Assembly: GCF_013391635.1 (NCBI RefSeq)
Contig: NZ_JACAWU010000002.1
Location: 1,364,001 to 1,428,000, forward strand
Source: Natronomonas gomsonensis
Lineage (GTDB): Archaea; Halobacteriota; Halobacteria; Halobacteriales; Haloarculaceae
Direction: 5' to 3'
Length of the DNA: 64,000 bases
Shown: positions 17,661-26,718 of the stretch, one piece after another
Layout of the letters: each line of letters opens with the position of its first letter
How positions within the stretch are numbered: position 1 is the first letter of the stretch
The notes under the pieces: generated by a model
The model's input: only the letters and a program-made list of their open reading frames with translations
Database searches by the model: none
Told to the model about the DNA's origin: nothing
Translations under genes and position numbers: made by a program

Positions 17661-18794
17661 ATGCCCGAAATGGAAACGGTCGACCTTCAGACCGACCTCA
17701 GCCTGTTCAAGTACGACAACCTCGAACAGCTCCCGTCGCAGTACCGGGAGTTGAACGAGGACGAACGCACGGAGCGCGTCGCTGTCGCCCGGGAGGAACT
17801 GGGCGAGGACGTAATCGTCCTCGGCCACAACTACCAGCGGCGGGAAATCGTCGAGCACGCCGACTTCATCGGCGATTCCTACGAGTTGAGCAAACGGGCC
17901 GCCGACGCCGATGCGGACTACGTCGTCTTCTGTGGCGTGACGTTCATGGCCGAATCGGCCGACATCATCACCGACGACGACCAGACGGTCATCCTGCCGA
18001 GCATGGAGGCCTCCTGTCCGATGGCCGGGATGGCCGAGGCGCTGCAGGTCGACGCCGCGTGGGCCGAACTCACCGCCGCCGCACCCGACGCGGATATCGT
18101 TCCCATCACCTACATGAACAGCTACGCCGACCTGAAGGCGTTCTGTGCTGACCAGGGCGGTCTCGTCTGTACCTCCTCGAACGCCCACGACGCCTTCGAG
18201 TACGCCTTCGAGCGTGGCGACAAGGTGCTGTTCTTGCCCGACAAACACCTCGGAGAAAACACCGCCCACCGCCTCGGAATGGAAGACGCCGTCGCCGAGT
18301 GGGACCCGTGGGATCCCGAATCGAAAGACGCCAGCGAGGTGGCCGACGCCGACATCGTGCTGTGGGACGGCTACTGTCAGGTTCACGAGCGGTTCACCGA
18401 GGCCCACATCGAGGCAGTCCGAGAACAGCACGACGACGCCAACGTCATCGTCCACCCCGAGTGTCGACGGGAAGTCGTCGAGGCGGCCGACGTGGCCGGG
18501 TCGACCTCGACCATCTGTGACACCGTCGCCGAGGCCGACCCCGGCGAGACGTGGGCCATCGGCACCGAAATCCACCTCACGAATCACCTCCAGCGGTGGC
18601 ATCCCGAGGTGAACGTTGTGCCGCTGTGCGGCGACGCCTGCATGGACTGCAACGCCATGCGACAGGTCGACCCCAACTACCTGACGTGGGTACTGGAGGG
18701 TCTGGCCGAAGGCGAAGAACGCAACGTCATCGAAGTCGCACCGCGCGAGAAGGAACTCGCCGGACTGGCGTTAGAACGGATGCTAGAGATATGA
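17661..18794 (+). CDS. nadA: Quinolinate synthase A
   Basis: The [4Fe-4S] enzyme that condenses iminoaspartate with dihydroxyacetone phosphate to quinolinate in NAD synthesis, 377 residues. Conserved parts are LGHNYQRREIVEHADFIGDS, the cluster Cys in VVFCGVTFMAE and in the C-terminal CGDACMDCNAM, and PDKHLGENTAHRLG. First gene of nadA-nadB-nadC: its TGA overlaps the nadB ATG (ATGA at 18791-18794). The start is fixed by a strong Shine-Dalgarno; the longer frame to 17598 runs through the promoter. Confidence 0.96.
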   Translation: MPEMETVDLQTDLSLFKYDNLEQLPSQYRELNEDERTERVAVAREELGEDVIVLGHNYQRREIVEHADFIGDSYELSKRAADADADYVVFCGVTFMAESADIITDDDQTVILPSMEASCPMAGMAEALQVDAAWAELTAAAPDADIVPITYMNSYADLKAFCADQGGLVCTSSNAHDAFEYAFERGDKVLFLPDKHLGENTAHRLGMEDAVAEWDPWDPESKDASEVADADIVLWDGYCQVHERFTEAHIEAVREQHDDANVIVHPECRREVVEAADVAGSTSTICDTVAEADPGETWAIGTEIHLTNHLQRWHPEVNVVPLCGDACMDCNAMRQVDPNYLTWVLEGLAEGEERNVIEVAPREKELAGLALERMLEI

Positions 18795-20347
18795 CGATGC
18801 AGGAACGCACCACCGACCTGCTGGTCGTCGGCAGCGGCGTCGCGGGCTGTGCGGCCGCCCTCGCCGGCGCCCGAGCGGGCGCGGACGTGACGCTCGCGAC
18901 GAAGGCCACCCGTCCGGAGGAGTCGACCTCCTACTGGGCACAGGGCGGCGTCGCCGTCACTCGCGGCGACCCCGAGGCGTTCAGAGCCGACATCTTGGAA
19001 GCGGCCGACGGCGCGGCAGACCCCGAGGCCGTCGACGTGTTGGTCGATTCGGCCGACGAGGCCGTCGAAGACGTGTTCGTCGAGACCCTCGGCGTCGAGT
19101 TCGACGGCGACGATATCCCCGACTACGGCCGGGAGGCCGCCCACAGCGAGGCGCGCATCCTCCACGTCGACGCCTCGACGGGTAAACACGTGCTGGCACC
19201 GTTTTTGAACCACCTGGCCGACCACGACGCCGTCGAGATACTGGAGGACACCGCCGCCCTCGAATTGCTGACCCACGAGGGGCGAGTCCACGGTGCGATG
19301 CTAGAACGAGATGGCGAGTGGGCCCCCTGCTTCGCCGGCGCGACGGTGCTGGCGACGGGTGGCATCGGGGCGTGTTACGGTCGCTCGACGAACCCCGAAA
19401 CGGCGACCGGCGACGGCATCGCGATGGCGGCGCTGGCCGGCGCGGACCTCGAGGACATGGAGTACGTCCAGTTCCATCCCACCGCGTTCGCGGGTGAGGC
19501 GCCACGCGCCTCGAAGCGAAGCGGCGAAGCCGCAGAGCGGGGCGAGGCTGACGGAGACGGACAGGGAACCTTCCTCCTCAGCGAGGCGGTCCGTGGCGAG
19601 GGCGCCCTCCTTCGGAATAGAGACGACGAGCGGTTCATGCCGGAGTACCACGCCGACGCCGAGCTTGCTCCCCGTGACGTGGTCGCACGCGCCGTCGAAG
19701 CGGAACGCGACCGTACCGGCGAGGTGTATCTGGATGTGGGCCCGCTCGATTTCGAAGCCGAGTTCCCGGACCTCACCGCCGAATGCGAGAAGCGGGGCGT
19801 CGACCCCACGGAGGGGATTCCGGTCGCTCCCGCCGAGCACTTCCTCTGTGGCGGCATCGACGTCGACACCGAGGGCCGGGCGTCGCTGGACCGACTGTTC
19901 GCCGTCGGCGAATGTGCCCGGACGGGCGTCCACGGCGCGAACCGACTGGCTTCGACCAGCCTGCTGGAAGCCCTCGTCTGGGGACTCCGGGCGGGTGAGG
20001 CCGCCGGCGGTTTCGAGGCCGAGAAAATCGAGACGCCGGAGTTGCTCGACCGCGACCCCACCTTACCCGAGGGGTTCGCCGAAGAGAAGTCGGTCCGTCT
20101 CCGACGCGTGATGGACGAGTACGTCGGCATCGAGCGCACTCCCGAGGATTTGGGTCGAGCGCAGGCCGTCCTCCGGCGGCTGAAGGGCGAGGTCGACGCC
20201 TACACCCGCACCCGGACGAGTCGGTCGCTGTACGAACTCCGCGGCACCTGCGTCACCGCCCTGCTTGTGGCACGCGCTGCCGCCGAACAGGAGGAATCGC
20301 GCGGCTGTCACCACCTCGTCGAGGAACCGACCGCCGATGCCGATTGA
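18791..20347 (+). CDS. nadB: L-aspartate oxidase with palindromic insertion
   Basis: The FAD enzyme oxidising L-aspartate to iminoaspartate for NadA, 518 residues. The Rossmann motif VVGSGVAGCAAALAGARAG, the active-site loop STSYWAQGGVAV, and GECARTGVHGANRLASTSLL identify it within the fumarate-reductase/NadB family. Between QFHPTAFAGE and FLLSEAVRGEGALL lie about 20 extra charged residues (near residues 236-257). They are encoded by a nested palindrome at 19508-19549, so this looks like an in-frame insertion in a surface loop. The stop overlaps nadC by 11 bp. Confidence 0.95.
   Translation: MTMQERTTDLLVVGSGVAGCAAALAGARAGADVTLATKATRPEESTSYWAQGGVAVTRGDPEAFRADILEAADGAADPEAVDVLVDSADEAVEDVFVETLGVEFDGDDIPDYGREAAHSEARILHVDASTGKHVLAPFLNHLADHDAVEILEDTAALELLTHEGRVHGAMLERDGEWAPCFAGATVLATGGIGACYGRSTNPETATGDGIAMAALAGADLEDMEYVQFHPTAFAGEAPRASKRSGEAAERGEADGDGQGTFLLSEAVRGEGALLRNRDDERFMPEYHADAELAPRDVVARAVEAERDRTGEVYLDVGPLDFEAEFPDLTAECEKRGVDPTEGIPVAPAEHFLCGGIDVDTEGRASLDRLFAVGECARTGVHGANRLASTSLLEALVWGLRAGEAAGGFEAEKIETPELLDRDPTLPEGFAEEKSVRLRRVMDEYVGIERTPEDLGRAQAVLRRLKGEVDAYTRTRTSRSLYELRGTCVTALLVARAAAEQEESRGCHHLVEEPTADAD
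19508..19549 (+). repeat. Nested palindromic insertion inside nadB
   Basis: The outer arms GCCTCG (19508-19513) and CGAGGC surround an inner hairpin GCGGC-GAA-GCCGC (about 19531-19543). The segment encodes charged residues (RASKRSGEAAERGEA) between two conserved NadB blocks without breaking the frame. The core GAAGCGAAGCG resembles the loop sequence GAGCGAAGCGAG seen in the repeat family at 63.6 kb. Confidence 0.5.
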
Positions 20348-21146
20348 GCGCTCACAGGTCGAACGCTGGCTCCGGGAGGACCTCGGCCACCACGACGTGA
20401 CGAACGACGTTCCCGGCGAGACGACCGGACGACTCGTCGCCAAAGAGCGCGGCGTCGTCGCCGGCCTCGACGCCGCCGAAGCCGTCTTCGAGTACCTCGG
20501 CGTTACCGTCGAGAGTCGGGAACCCGACGGTACGGCCATCGAAGCCGGTGAGACCGTTCTCCGCGTTTCGGGGGCTGCTGCCGACATCCTTCGCGGCGAG
20601 CGCGTCGCGGTCAACGTCGCCGGCCACGCCTCGGGTATCGCCACCCGAGCCCGGCAGGCGGTCGACGCCGCCCGTCAGGTCAGCGACGAGGTTCGCATCG
20701 CCGGCACCCGAAAGACCACACCCGGCCTTCGGGGAATCGAGAAACGCGCCATCGCCGCGGGTGGCGGCGACACCCACCGACTGGACCTCTCGCATATGGT
20801 GATGGTAAAGGACAACCACGTCGCCGAGTTGGGGATGGAACGAGCCATCGAGCGGTTCCGAGAACAGGTGTCGTTCGCGACGAAAATCGAGGTCGAAGTC
20901 GAGGAACCGTCGACTGCCGTCGACGCCGTCGATGCGGGCGCCGACATCGTCCTGCTGGACAACATGACCCCGGACGAAATCGAGCGGGCGGTCGAATCGG
21001 TCGATGGCCGGGCGCTGACCGAAGCAAGCGGCGGCATCACCGTCGAGGACGTGGCCGACTACGCGGCGACCGGCGTCGACGTGATTTCGATGGGGTCGCT
21101 GACGCACTCGGCGTCGGCGCTGGATTTCTCCTTTCGGACCGGCTGA
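20337..21146 (+). CDS. nadC: Nicotinate-nucleotide pyrophosphorylase (quinolinate phosphoribosyltransferase)
   Basis: The third enzyme of de novo NAD synthesis: quinolinate plus PRPP gives nicotinate mononucleotide, CO2 and PPi. It has 269 residues. The N-terminal Glu-rich domain precedes the barrel with AGTRKTTPGLRGIEKRAIAAGG, the MVMVKDNHV Lys, the EVEVEE strand and LLDNMTPDEI. It overlaps nadB by 11 bp, completing the nadABC operon. Its stop abuts the stop of the convergent regulator gene with no spacer. Confidence 0.96.
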   Translation: MPIERSQVERWLREDLGHHDVTNDVPGETTGRLVAKERGVVAGLDAAEAVFEYLGVTVESREPDGTAIEAGETVLRVSGAAADILRGERVAVNVAGHASGIATRARQAVDAARQVSDEVRIAGTRKTTPGLRGIEKRAIAAGGGDTHRLDLSHMVMVKDNHVAELGMERAIERFREQVSFATKIEVEVEEPSTAVDAVDAGADIVLLDNMTPDEIERAVESVDGRALTEASGGITVEDVADYAATGVDVISMGSLTHSASALDFSFRTG

Positions 21147-22043
21147 TTACAACTCCGACTGGTCGGCGTGCGACCTGACCCATAGCTCCCCGATGCGGGA
21201 CAGTCGCGTCCGGTAGGACTTGCCGTGTTCTTCCTGTTCGATGTACCCCTTCCCGCCGGGACCGAGGCGGTCGACGTTGTAGATGACCTTCGAGCGGAAC
21301 GAATCGGTGTACTCCTCGCCCAATTCCCGGGCGAGCGTCTGAGCGAGTTCCGAGACGGACTCGAAGACGCCGTGTTCACCGAGCGTGAAGAGAATGAGTT
21401 CCTCGAAGGGCTTGACGTTCGAGAAGGAGGCGACCGGCAACTCGATGATGTGGCTGTCGCCGAACTGCTTGGCGCCGATGGTGGTGCCGCGTTCGTCGAA
21501 CTCCTCCAGTAAGTCGTCGGCGAGGTCGAGGTGTCGTTCGATGCGTTCGTCGTCGACTTCGTCGCCGAGGAGGTCCTCCAGCAGGTCCCGCTGGGCACGG
21601 AGTTCCTCGGCGAGTTCGGTCTCGAGGTACTTCTCCGGGACGGTGTAGTAGGTGTGGATGCGGTCGCGGTCGCCCTCGCGTTCGACCATGATGGAGTGAG
21701 CGGCGGTCGCGAAGGCAAACGAGACCGTGCGAGGCATCGCCGAGACGTTGACCCACACCTCGCCGCCGGCGTCGAGTTCCGTGTTGATGAGGTCGTAGGC
21801 CTGCTCGAAGGCGGCGTCGTAGTCGTAGACGTCCTCAACGACGAACCGTTCGGTTTCGGCGCCGAGAAGGTTCGTGAAGTCCTTTTCGAGTTTCTTCGCG
21901 AGGTTCCGAGAGTACTCGACGTTGGCCTCGCTGCCGACCGCCCCCTCGAGCAGGACGACGCGGTCCACGTCGAGTTGGTCCCGCACCAGCGGGGCGATGA
22001 GCCGGTCGTAATCGAAGCCGACCGGAACGATGTGGGTTTGCAT
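21147..22043 (-). CDS. HFX_2341-type transcriptional regulator (CARF-like fold plus winged helix)
   Basis: A 298-residue protein. The N-terminal roughly 150 residues (MQTHIVPVGFDYDRLIAPLV ... DRVVLLEG ... EVWVNVSAMPRTVSFA) have the alternating strand/helix layout of CARF/Rossmann-like ligand-sensing domains. The segment VNVSAMPRT corresponds to the glycine/serine-rich ligand loop. The C-terminal part (from about residue 205; FEELILFTLGEHGVFESVSE) is a winged-helix region. I recall this as the HFX_2341/DUF6293 family. The ligand and targets are unknown. It is convergent with nadC, so coregulation with NAD synthesis is not implied by position. Confidence 0.72.
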   Translation of the reverse strand: MQTHIVPVGFDYDRLIAPLVRDQLDVDRVVLLEGAVGSEANVEYSRNLAKKLEKDFTNLLGAETERFVVEDVYDYDAAFEQAYDLINTELDAGGEVWVNVSAMPRTVSFAFATAAHSIMVEREGDRDRIHTYYTVPEKYLETELAEELRAQRDLLEDLLGDEVDDERIERHLDLADDLLEEFDERGTTIGAKQFGDSHIIELPVASFSNVKPFEELILFTLGEHGVFESVSELAQTLARELGEEYTDSFRSKVIYNVDRLGPGGKGYIEQEEHGKSYRTRLSRIGELWVRSHADQSEL

Positions 22044-22179
22044 ACTCCCGAATCAGCGCGGGACGGTTATCAATCCCGGCAGGTCGTCACGGTGAATGGC
22101 TCTCGATTCGACGGCTCACCGGACACGTTCCGGGAAGTATCATAACGGTGGCCAACGAGGGGGCCAACGAGGCCGACGC

Positions 22180-22809
22180 ATGAGTGACACTGACGAGCAG
22201 GGGAACCGCCGATACGACGCGGTTCGTCTCGAGTACCAGAACCTCCGGTCGGAAGTCGAGGAGTCGATTCGCAATCAGGTCCGCATCCTCGGCTACGGTG
22301 GGACGGCGCTGTCGCTGCTGCTCGGCGTCGGCATCGTCCAAGCATCCCGGATGCTCTTGGTGTCGCTCCCGTTTCTGGCGTTCTTTTTCGCCGTGCTGTG
22401 GAACATCGAACAGACCCGGATGATGCGGGCCGGCGACTACATCTCGACTATCGAGAAGCGACTGAACGAAGACCAGTTCGAAGAGCCAGTGATGCTGTGG
22501 GAGACGTGGCTCCGGTTCAGGGCCTCGAATCAACCGGAAGGCGACATCTATCAGCGACATTATCAGGCACAGTACGTCGTCATCGGGATTTTCATGCTAG
22601 TAATCCTCGGCGGGATGGTCGGCCTATGGATTGGGCGTCCCGAGAACGTGCCAGTCAGCCTCGCTGCCGTCTTGACCGTCGTGTACGCGGGGTTCCTGCT
22701 GACGACGCTGTACTTCCTTCAGGCAGTCGTCCGGCACGAGAGCGTCGAACACAGCTTCGATCGCTTCCACCGCATCGAGACCGAGGCCTTTCAGGACGAT
22801 TCGGAATAA
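22180..22809 (+). CDS. Four-helix membrane protein of unknown function
   Basis: A 209-residue protein with an N-terminal soluble helix (YDAVRLEYQNLRSEVEESIR). Two adjacent transmembrane segments follow (about 45-65 and 70-90), then a conserved-looking WNIEQTRMMRAGDYISTIEK loop and a WETWLRF segment, then two more membrane helices (about 132-155 and 160-185). The layout matches a widespread hypothetical family in bacteria and archaea with a cytosolic loop around IE and WE residues, but no function is known to me. The 3' end overlaps the convergent glycosyltransferase gene by 19 bp. Confidence 0.75.
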   Translation: MSDTDEQGNRRYDAVRLEYQNLRSEVEESIRNQVRILGYGGTALSLLLGVGIVQASRMLLVSLPFLAFFFAVLWNIEQTRMMRAGDYISTIEKRLNEDQFEEPVMLWETWLRFRASNQPEGDIYQRHYQAQYVVIGIFMLVILGGMVGLWIGRPENVPVSLAAVLTVVYAGFLLTTLYFLQAVVRHESVEHSFDRFHRIETEAFQDDSE

Positions 22810-23660
22810 CTGGTCTGGCCCGGATACGCCGATTCGGATTCGTACTGTCGGAGCGTTTCGGGGGGAGACGTGAAGACGGGGTCGATGGCACCACTGTCGA
22901 CGAGGGCCTCGAAAGTCAGCTCCCGCAGGAACGACGCTTCGGGATCGAAATCGACGCCGTCGAGCGTCGAGTACTGTTCGAGGGCCGCGGCACGGCGCCG
23001 AGCGAGAGCAAAGAGCAGCGCGTCGGTCCCGCGACGGTGAATCGGCCGATGATGGCGAAGCGACGCCGCGAGCACGTCGGCCGGAACACCGAGTCTGAGC
23101 GCGTCGCGGTAGTTCCGGTACCGTCGGCGGAGTCGGTATCGGAGCGACGACCACTCGAAGTTCGCGTGGTGTTTGATTGTCGTCACCGGGAGAACGTACA
23201 GAGTCGCCCGCTCGTCGACGCGCATCCAGAGGTCCTTGTCCTCGTGGACCTGCAGGTCACGCCAGCCGCCCGCGTCTTCGATTACGTCCCGATAGCCGAT
23301 GAGACAGCCGTTGACGAGGAGGATTCCAGGGCCCCGGTCGTCGGTGAGACGGCGGTAGTACTCGACGAGGTCCGGCAGCGCGGCGTGGAACTCCGTGTCG
23401 AGGTCCGCCTGTGCGACGACCACGTCCGAATCGGCGTGTTCGAACGCGATTTGCCGCCCTCGTCCCCGCGAGACACCGTCCCGATACACCAGTTCGATGT
23501 CCCGCTGGGCGTCGAAGCGCTCGAGTTCACTGAAGGAGTCGTCCTCCGACCCGGCGTCGACGACGTAGATTCCGTCCTCCGCCGAGAGCTGTCGACGAAG
23601 ACTCTCGATGGCGACGGAAACCGTCTCGTTCTGTTCGTAGTGGGTCACCAGAACGTCCAT
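22791..23660 (-). CDS. Family-2 glycosyltransferase
   Basis: A 289-residue inverting glycosyltransferase of the GT-A fold. It has the N-terminal VLVTHYEQNETVSVAIESLR, the VVDAGSEDDS nucleotide-binding strand, a DxD-type AQADLDTEFH and the acceptor/catalytic HEDKDLWMRV. The C-terminal third is Arg-rich and basic (RYRLRRRYRNYRDALR) and may contact the membrane surface. It probably adds a sugar to an N-glycan or surface glycolipid. The start at 23660 (MDVLVTHYEQ) is the typical beginning just before the first strand. Confidence 0.86.
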   Translation of the reverse strand: MDVLVTHYEQNETVSVAIESLRRQLSAEDGIYVVDAGSEDDSFSELERFDAQRDIELVYRDGVSRGRGRQIAFEHADSDVVVAQADLDTEFHAALPDLVEYYRRLTDDRGPGILLVNGCLIGYRDVIEDAGGWRDLQVHEDKDLWMRVDERATLYVLPVTTIKHHANFEWSSLRYRLRRRYRNYRDALRLGVPADVLAASLRHHRPIHRRGTDALLFALARRRAAALEQYSTLDGVDFDPEASFLRELTFEALVDSGAIDPVFTSPPETLRQYESESAYPGQTSYSESS

Positions 23661-23780
23661 TCGGGTTCGGATACCGCTCGGTATCACATAAGCGTACGTC
23701 GTAGACCCACGACCTGACGGGCCCGTGAGACATGCACGGATTTATTCTGTCTCCCTCTGTAGATATGGTGGGTGATACCG

Positions 23781-24374
23781 ATGGGCAAAGACATCCTGAT
23801 GATAGTCGGTGACTTCGGCGAGGACTACGAGATTATGGTACCGTTCCAGGCGCTGCAGATGGTGGGCCACGAGGTCCACGCCGTCTGTCCCGACAAGGAA
23901 GCGGGCGAGACGATCAAGACCGCCATCCACGATTTCCGTGGCGACCAGACGTACATGGAGTCGCGAGGGCACAACTTCGAGTTGAACGCCACGATGGCCG
24001 AGATAGAGCCGAGCGACTACGACGCGCTGTGTGTTCCCGGCGGGCGGGCACCGGAGTACCTCCGGACCCACGAGGAGGTCATCGAGGCGGTCCAGCACTT
24101 CTTCGAGGCCGACAAGCCGGTCGCGACGCTGTGTCACGGCCCGCAGATTCTGGCGGCCGCCGGCGTACTGGACGGCTACGAGATGACCTCCTACCCTGCG
24201 GTTCGAGCGGAGTGTGAGGCCGCCGGTTGTTCGTGGGTCGACGGCGTCGTCACCGACCGCAACCTCGTCACGGGGCAGGCGTGGCCCGACCACGCCGAGT
24301 GGCTGGCCGGCTTCATGGAACTGCTGGGCGACGAAGTGAGCCACGGCGAGGCGGTCGCGGCCGCCGACGACTAA
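23781..24374 (+). CDS. DJ-1/PfpI-family protein
   Basis: A 197-residue class-I glutamine-amidotransferase-like protein of the PfpI/YhbO group. The elbow ATLCHGPQILAAAG carries the nucleophile Cys followed by His. The N-terminal Glu in GDFGEDYEIMVPFQAL, which supports that Cys, is present, as is DALCVPGGRAPEYLR. Members act as proteases, chaperones or protein/nucleotide deglycases; the exact activity is open. The ATG at 23781, preceded by GGTGATA, is preferred over the in-frame GTG at 23772. Confidence 0.92.
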   Translation: MGKDILMIVGDFGEDYEIMVPFQALQMVGHEVHAVCPDKEAGETIKTAIHDFRGDQTYMESRGHNFELNATMAEIEPSDYDALCVPGGRAPEYLRTHEEVIEAVQHFFEADKPVATLCHGPQILAAAGVLDGYEMTSYPAVRAECEAAGCSWVDGVVTDRNLVTGQAWPDHAEWLAGFMELLGDEVSHGEAVAAADD

Positions 24375-24391
24375 TCGACGCTTTCCCTTTT

Positions 24392-25924
24392 TCAATCGGC
24401 GCTCAGGCCCTCGAAGTACAGGTCTGTGTCCTCGTCGGGCGACTGGGCGGTGACGGTGGAGACGGCCACCGTGACGAGCAGTCCGAGAACCATACAGTAG
24501 ATGGAGACCCCCCAGCCGAAGTAGGTGTCCGTAAAGAGCGTCACGGGGCCGAGCGGCACTTCCGGAAGGAAGTTGAACGCGACGTAGACGACCTGCGGGA
24601 CGAGGATGCCCGCGACGATGCCGCCCCGTGTCGTGCGCCGCCAGTACAGCGCCAGGATGACGGGCAGCGCCAGTTGGGCGAACCCGCCGAAGGCGAGATC
24701 GCCGATGGTGACGAGAATCGACCCGACCGAGTCGGCGCCGAAGGCACCGGCCTCGGCCCAGATGCTCGCCGCGAGTGCGGCGATAGCGAAGACGGCCACG
24801 CCGACGCGGGCCAGGAGGTCCTCGCGGCGCTCCGACAGCGAGGCGTCGACGACCGGCCGATAGATGTCGCGGGTGAAGTACGACGACCCCGACAGCAGCA
24901 TCGAGTCCGACGACGACATCATCGCGGCGATGGCGCCGGCGATGACCAGCGCCGCGAACCACGCCGGCGTGTACTCGCCGAGGATGACCGGCAGGATGCT
25001 CTCGCCGGCGCCGATGTCCGCTTCGAGGCCGAGGCCCGTCGCCCACGTCCCGAGCAGGAACGCGGGGACGAACAGCAATAAGACGAGGACGGGCCACAGC
25101 GCGAAGGAGCGTTTGAGGACGGTCTCGGAGGACGCTGCGAAGAACCGCTGGTTCACCTGCGGGAACATGGCGACGCCGAAGGCGATGGAGATGGCGAAGG
25201 TGAGCATGTTCGCGGGCGTGTAGAAGTCACTTCCCAGCGCGAAGAACTCCGGCCGAGTGGCTTCGAGGCCGGCGTTGATGGTGGTGAGGCCGCCGTCGAC
25301 GGCCAAGAGCACCCACAGCGCCGCCGCCCACACCATCACCAGCATGAACGCACCCTGTAAGGTGTCAGTCCAGGCGATACCGCGCATCCCCGCCAACACG
25401 ACGTACAGTATCATGAACGCGGTGATGAGCGTCGCGCCGGCCCAGAAGGGGAAGGCGCCGCCGGTGAGCGCCGACAGCGCCCCGCCGGCGCCGATTTGCT
25501 GGAGCATGACGTAGGGGAACAGCCAGAACAGTGAGACGACGGCGACGAGGGCCCGAACGCCGGTGGACCCGAAGCGGTCGCCGAGCATCTCCCCCAGCGT
25601 CACGTAGCCGTGTCGCTGGCCGAGGAGCCACTGCTTGTAGCCGACGACGTACCACAGCACCGCGAAGATGATACCGTCCATCAGGCCCATGACGAGAATC
25701 CACTCGGGGCCGAAGGCGTACGACGTGTCGGGTCCGCCAAAGAAGGTAAAGGCCGACAAGAGCGTCGCGAACACGGTAAACAACAACACGACGGTGCCGA
25801 AGGTGCGACTGGCGAGATAGAAGTCCTCGGCGGTACGCTCCGTGAGGCGGTAGGCGAGCAGGCCGACGCCCAACGCGATGAACAGGTAGGCGACGATGAT
25901 GCCGAGTTGCAGCGTCGCAGTCAT
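24392..25924 (-). CDS. Sodium:solute symporter (SSS family)
   Basis: A 510-residue integral membrane transporter with about 13 helices in the LeuT-like SSS layout. Family elements are the first helix LQLGIIVAYLFIALGVGLLA, FFGGPDTSYAFGP, the AGMRGIAWTDTLQGAFM signature and AAMMSSSDSMLLSGSSYFTRDIYR (the SSS sodium-site helix 8). The substrate is unknown; similar proteins carry organic acids, proline or pantothenate. It overlaps the upstream DUF3311 gene by ATGA, a pairing common for these symporters. Confidence 0.93.
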   Translation of the reverse strand: MTATLQLGIIVAYLFIALGVGLLAYRLTERTAEDFYLASRTFGTVVLLFTVFATLLSAFTFFGGPDTSYAFGPEWILVMGLMDGIIFAVLWYVVGYKQWLLGQRHGYVTLGEMLGDRFGSTGVRALVAVVSLFWLFPYVMLQQIGAGGALSALTGGAFPFWAGATLITAFMILYVVLAGMRGIAWTDTLQGAFMLVMVWAAALWVLLAVDGGLTTINAGLEATRPEFFALGSDFYTPANMLTFAISIAFGVAMFPQVNQRFFAASSETVLKRSFALWPVLVLLLFVPAFLLGTWATGLGLEADIGAGESILPVILGEYTPAWFAALVIAGAIAAMMSSSDSMLLSGSSYFTRDIYRPVVDASLSERREDLLARVGVAVFAIAALAASIWAEAGAFGADSVGSILVTIGDLAFGGFAQLALPVILALYWRRTTRGGIVAGILVPQVVYVAFNFLPEVPLGPVTLFTDTYFGWGVSIYCMVLGLLVTVAVSTVTAQSPDEDTDLYFEGLSAD

Positions 25925-26157
25925 GCGCGGTCACCCGTCGTAGTGCCGTCGGTATCGGTGATACCGATACCCCACGCGCGGTTCGCGAACGTCCAGAAGG
26001 CTACCGACGCCAGCACCATCCAGCCGATATGCCACCACAGCCACACCGGCAATCCGAGCGCCATGCGACTGTCGCCCCACAGGAACCACGGGATGGCGAA
26101 CGTAACCAGCAGCGCAAATACGACCGCCCAACCGTATTTCTCCGCTGTCGAGACCAT
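25921..26157 (-). CDS. DUF3311-type small membrane partner of the symporter
   Basis: A 78-residue protein with two transmembrane helices (VVFALLVTFAIPWFLW and LPVWLWWHIGWMVLASVAFW). It matches small DUF3311-like proteins encoded directly upstream of SSS symporters and probably acts as an accessory subunit. The start at 26157 is supported by a GGAGTG Shine-Dalgarno just upstream on the minus strand. The stop and the symporter ATG overlap (ATGA). Confidence 0.82.
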   Translation of the reverse strand: MVSTAEKYGWAVVFALLVTFAIPWFLWGDSRMALGLPVWLWWHIGWMVLASVAFWTFANRAWGIGITDTDGTTTGDRA

Positions 26158-26261
26158 TGGTTGACACTCCTTACCGACCCGCACGCCTAAATGTTGCTAA
26201 TCGTTCGACAATGGCCAGTATCGAAGAAGAATCCTCTTCATCAGCCGGAGGCCGACGGCAA

Positions 26262-26651
26262 TCAGTACACGCGCGTCCCGTTCGGCACGTCGCGTTCGGG
26301 TTGGAGGTGGACGACGCTCCCGTCGCCGTCGTCGGACTCCGTCCGACTCTCCGCGGGACCGTGTCCCGCGCTGTCGACGCCGGTGACGAGACACTGACTC
26401 TCGAAGCCCGCGATGTTCACCGTCCCGAGGTTGACGACGGCGACGACCTGTTGACCGAGGAGGTCATCCGGGTCATAGAGGTCGGTGAGCCCGGCCGCCG
26501 ACTGTCGCGTCTCGGAGCCGAAGTCGACTTCGAGTTTGTACACGTCCTTTCGGGCCTCGGGGAACGGTTCGACGCTCGTTATTTCGCCGATGCGCATCTC
26601 CACGTCCTCGAGGAACGCCGTCGGGTCGATGTCGGGTTCGTCGATACCCAT
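26262..26651 (-). CDS. CsaA/EMAP-type tRNA-binding domain protein
   Basis: A 129-residue OB-fold protein of the tRNA_bind family, as in CsaA and the C-terminus of MetRS. Diagnostic segments are EDVEMRIGEITSVEPFPEAR, YKLEVDFGSETRQSAAGL and VVAVVNLGTVNIAGFESQCL. The C-terminus (SVVHLQPERDVPNGTRVY) is typical. It probably binds tRNA or acts as a chaperone. A TATA-like box (GTTTATGTA, about 26672-26680) lies 21 bases before the start. Confidence 0.9.
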   Translation of the reverse strand: MGIDEPDIDPTAFLEDVEMRIGEITSVEPFPEARKDVYKLEVDFGSETRQSAAGLTDLYDPDDLLGQQVVAVVNLGTVNIAGFESQCLVTGVDSAGHGPAESRTESDDGDGSVVHLQPERDVPNGTRVY

Positions 26652-26718
26652 ACGCCGCCGTCGTCGTGGACGTACATAAACGGTCCCGGAGGCTAGCCAA
26701 AGCCCGAGTCCGTCCGCA

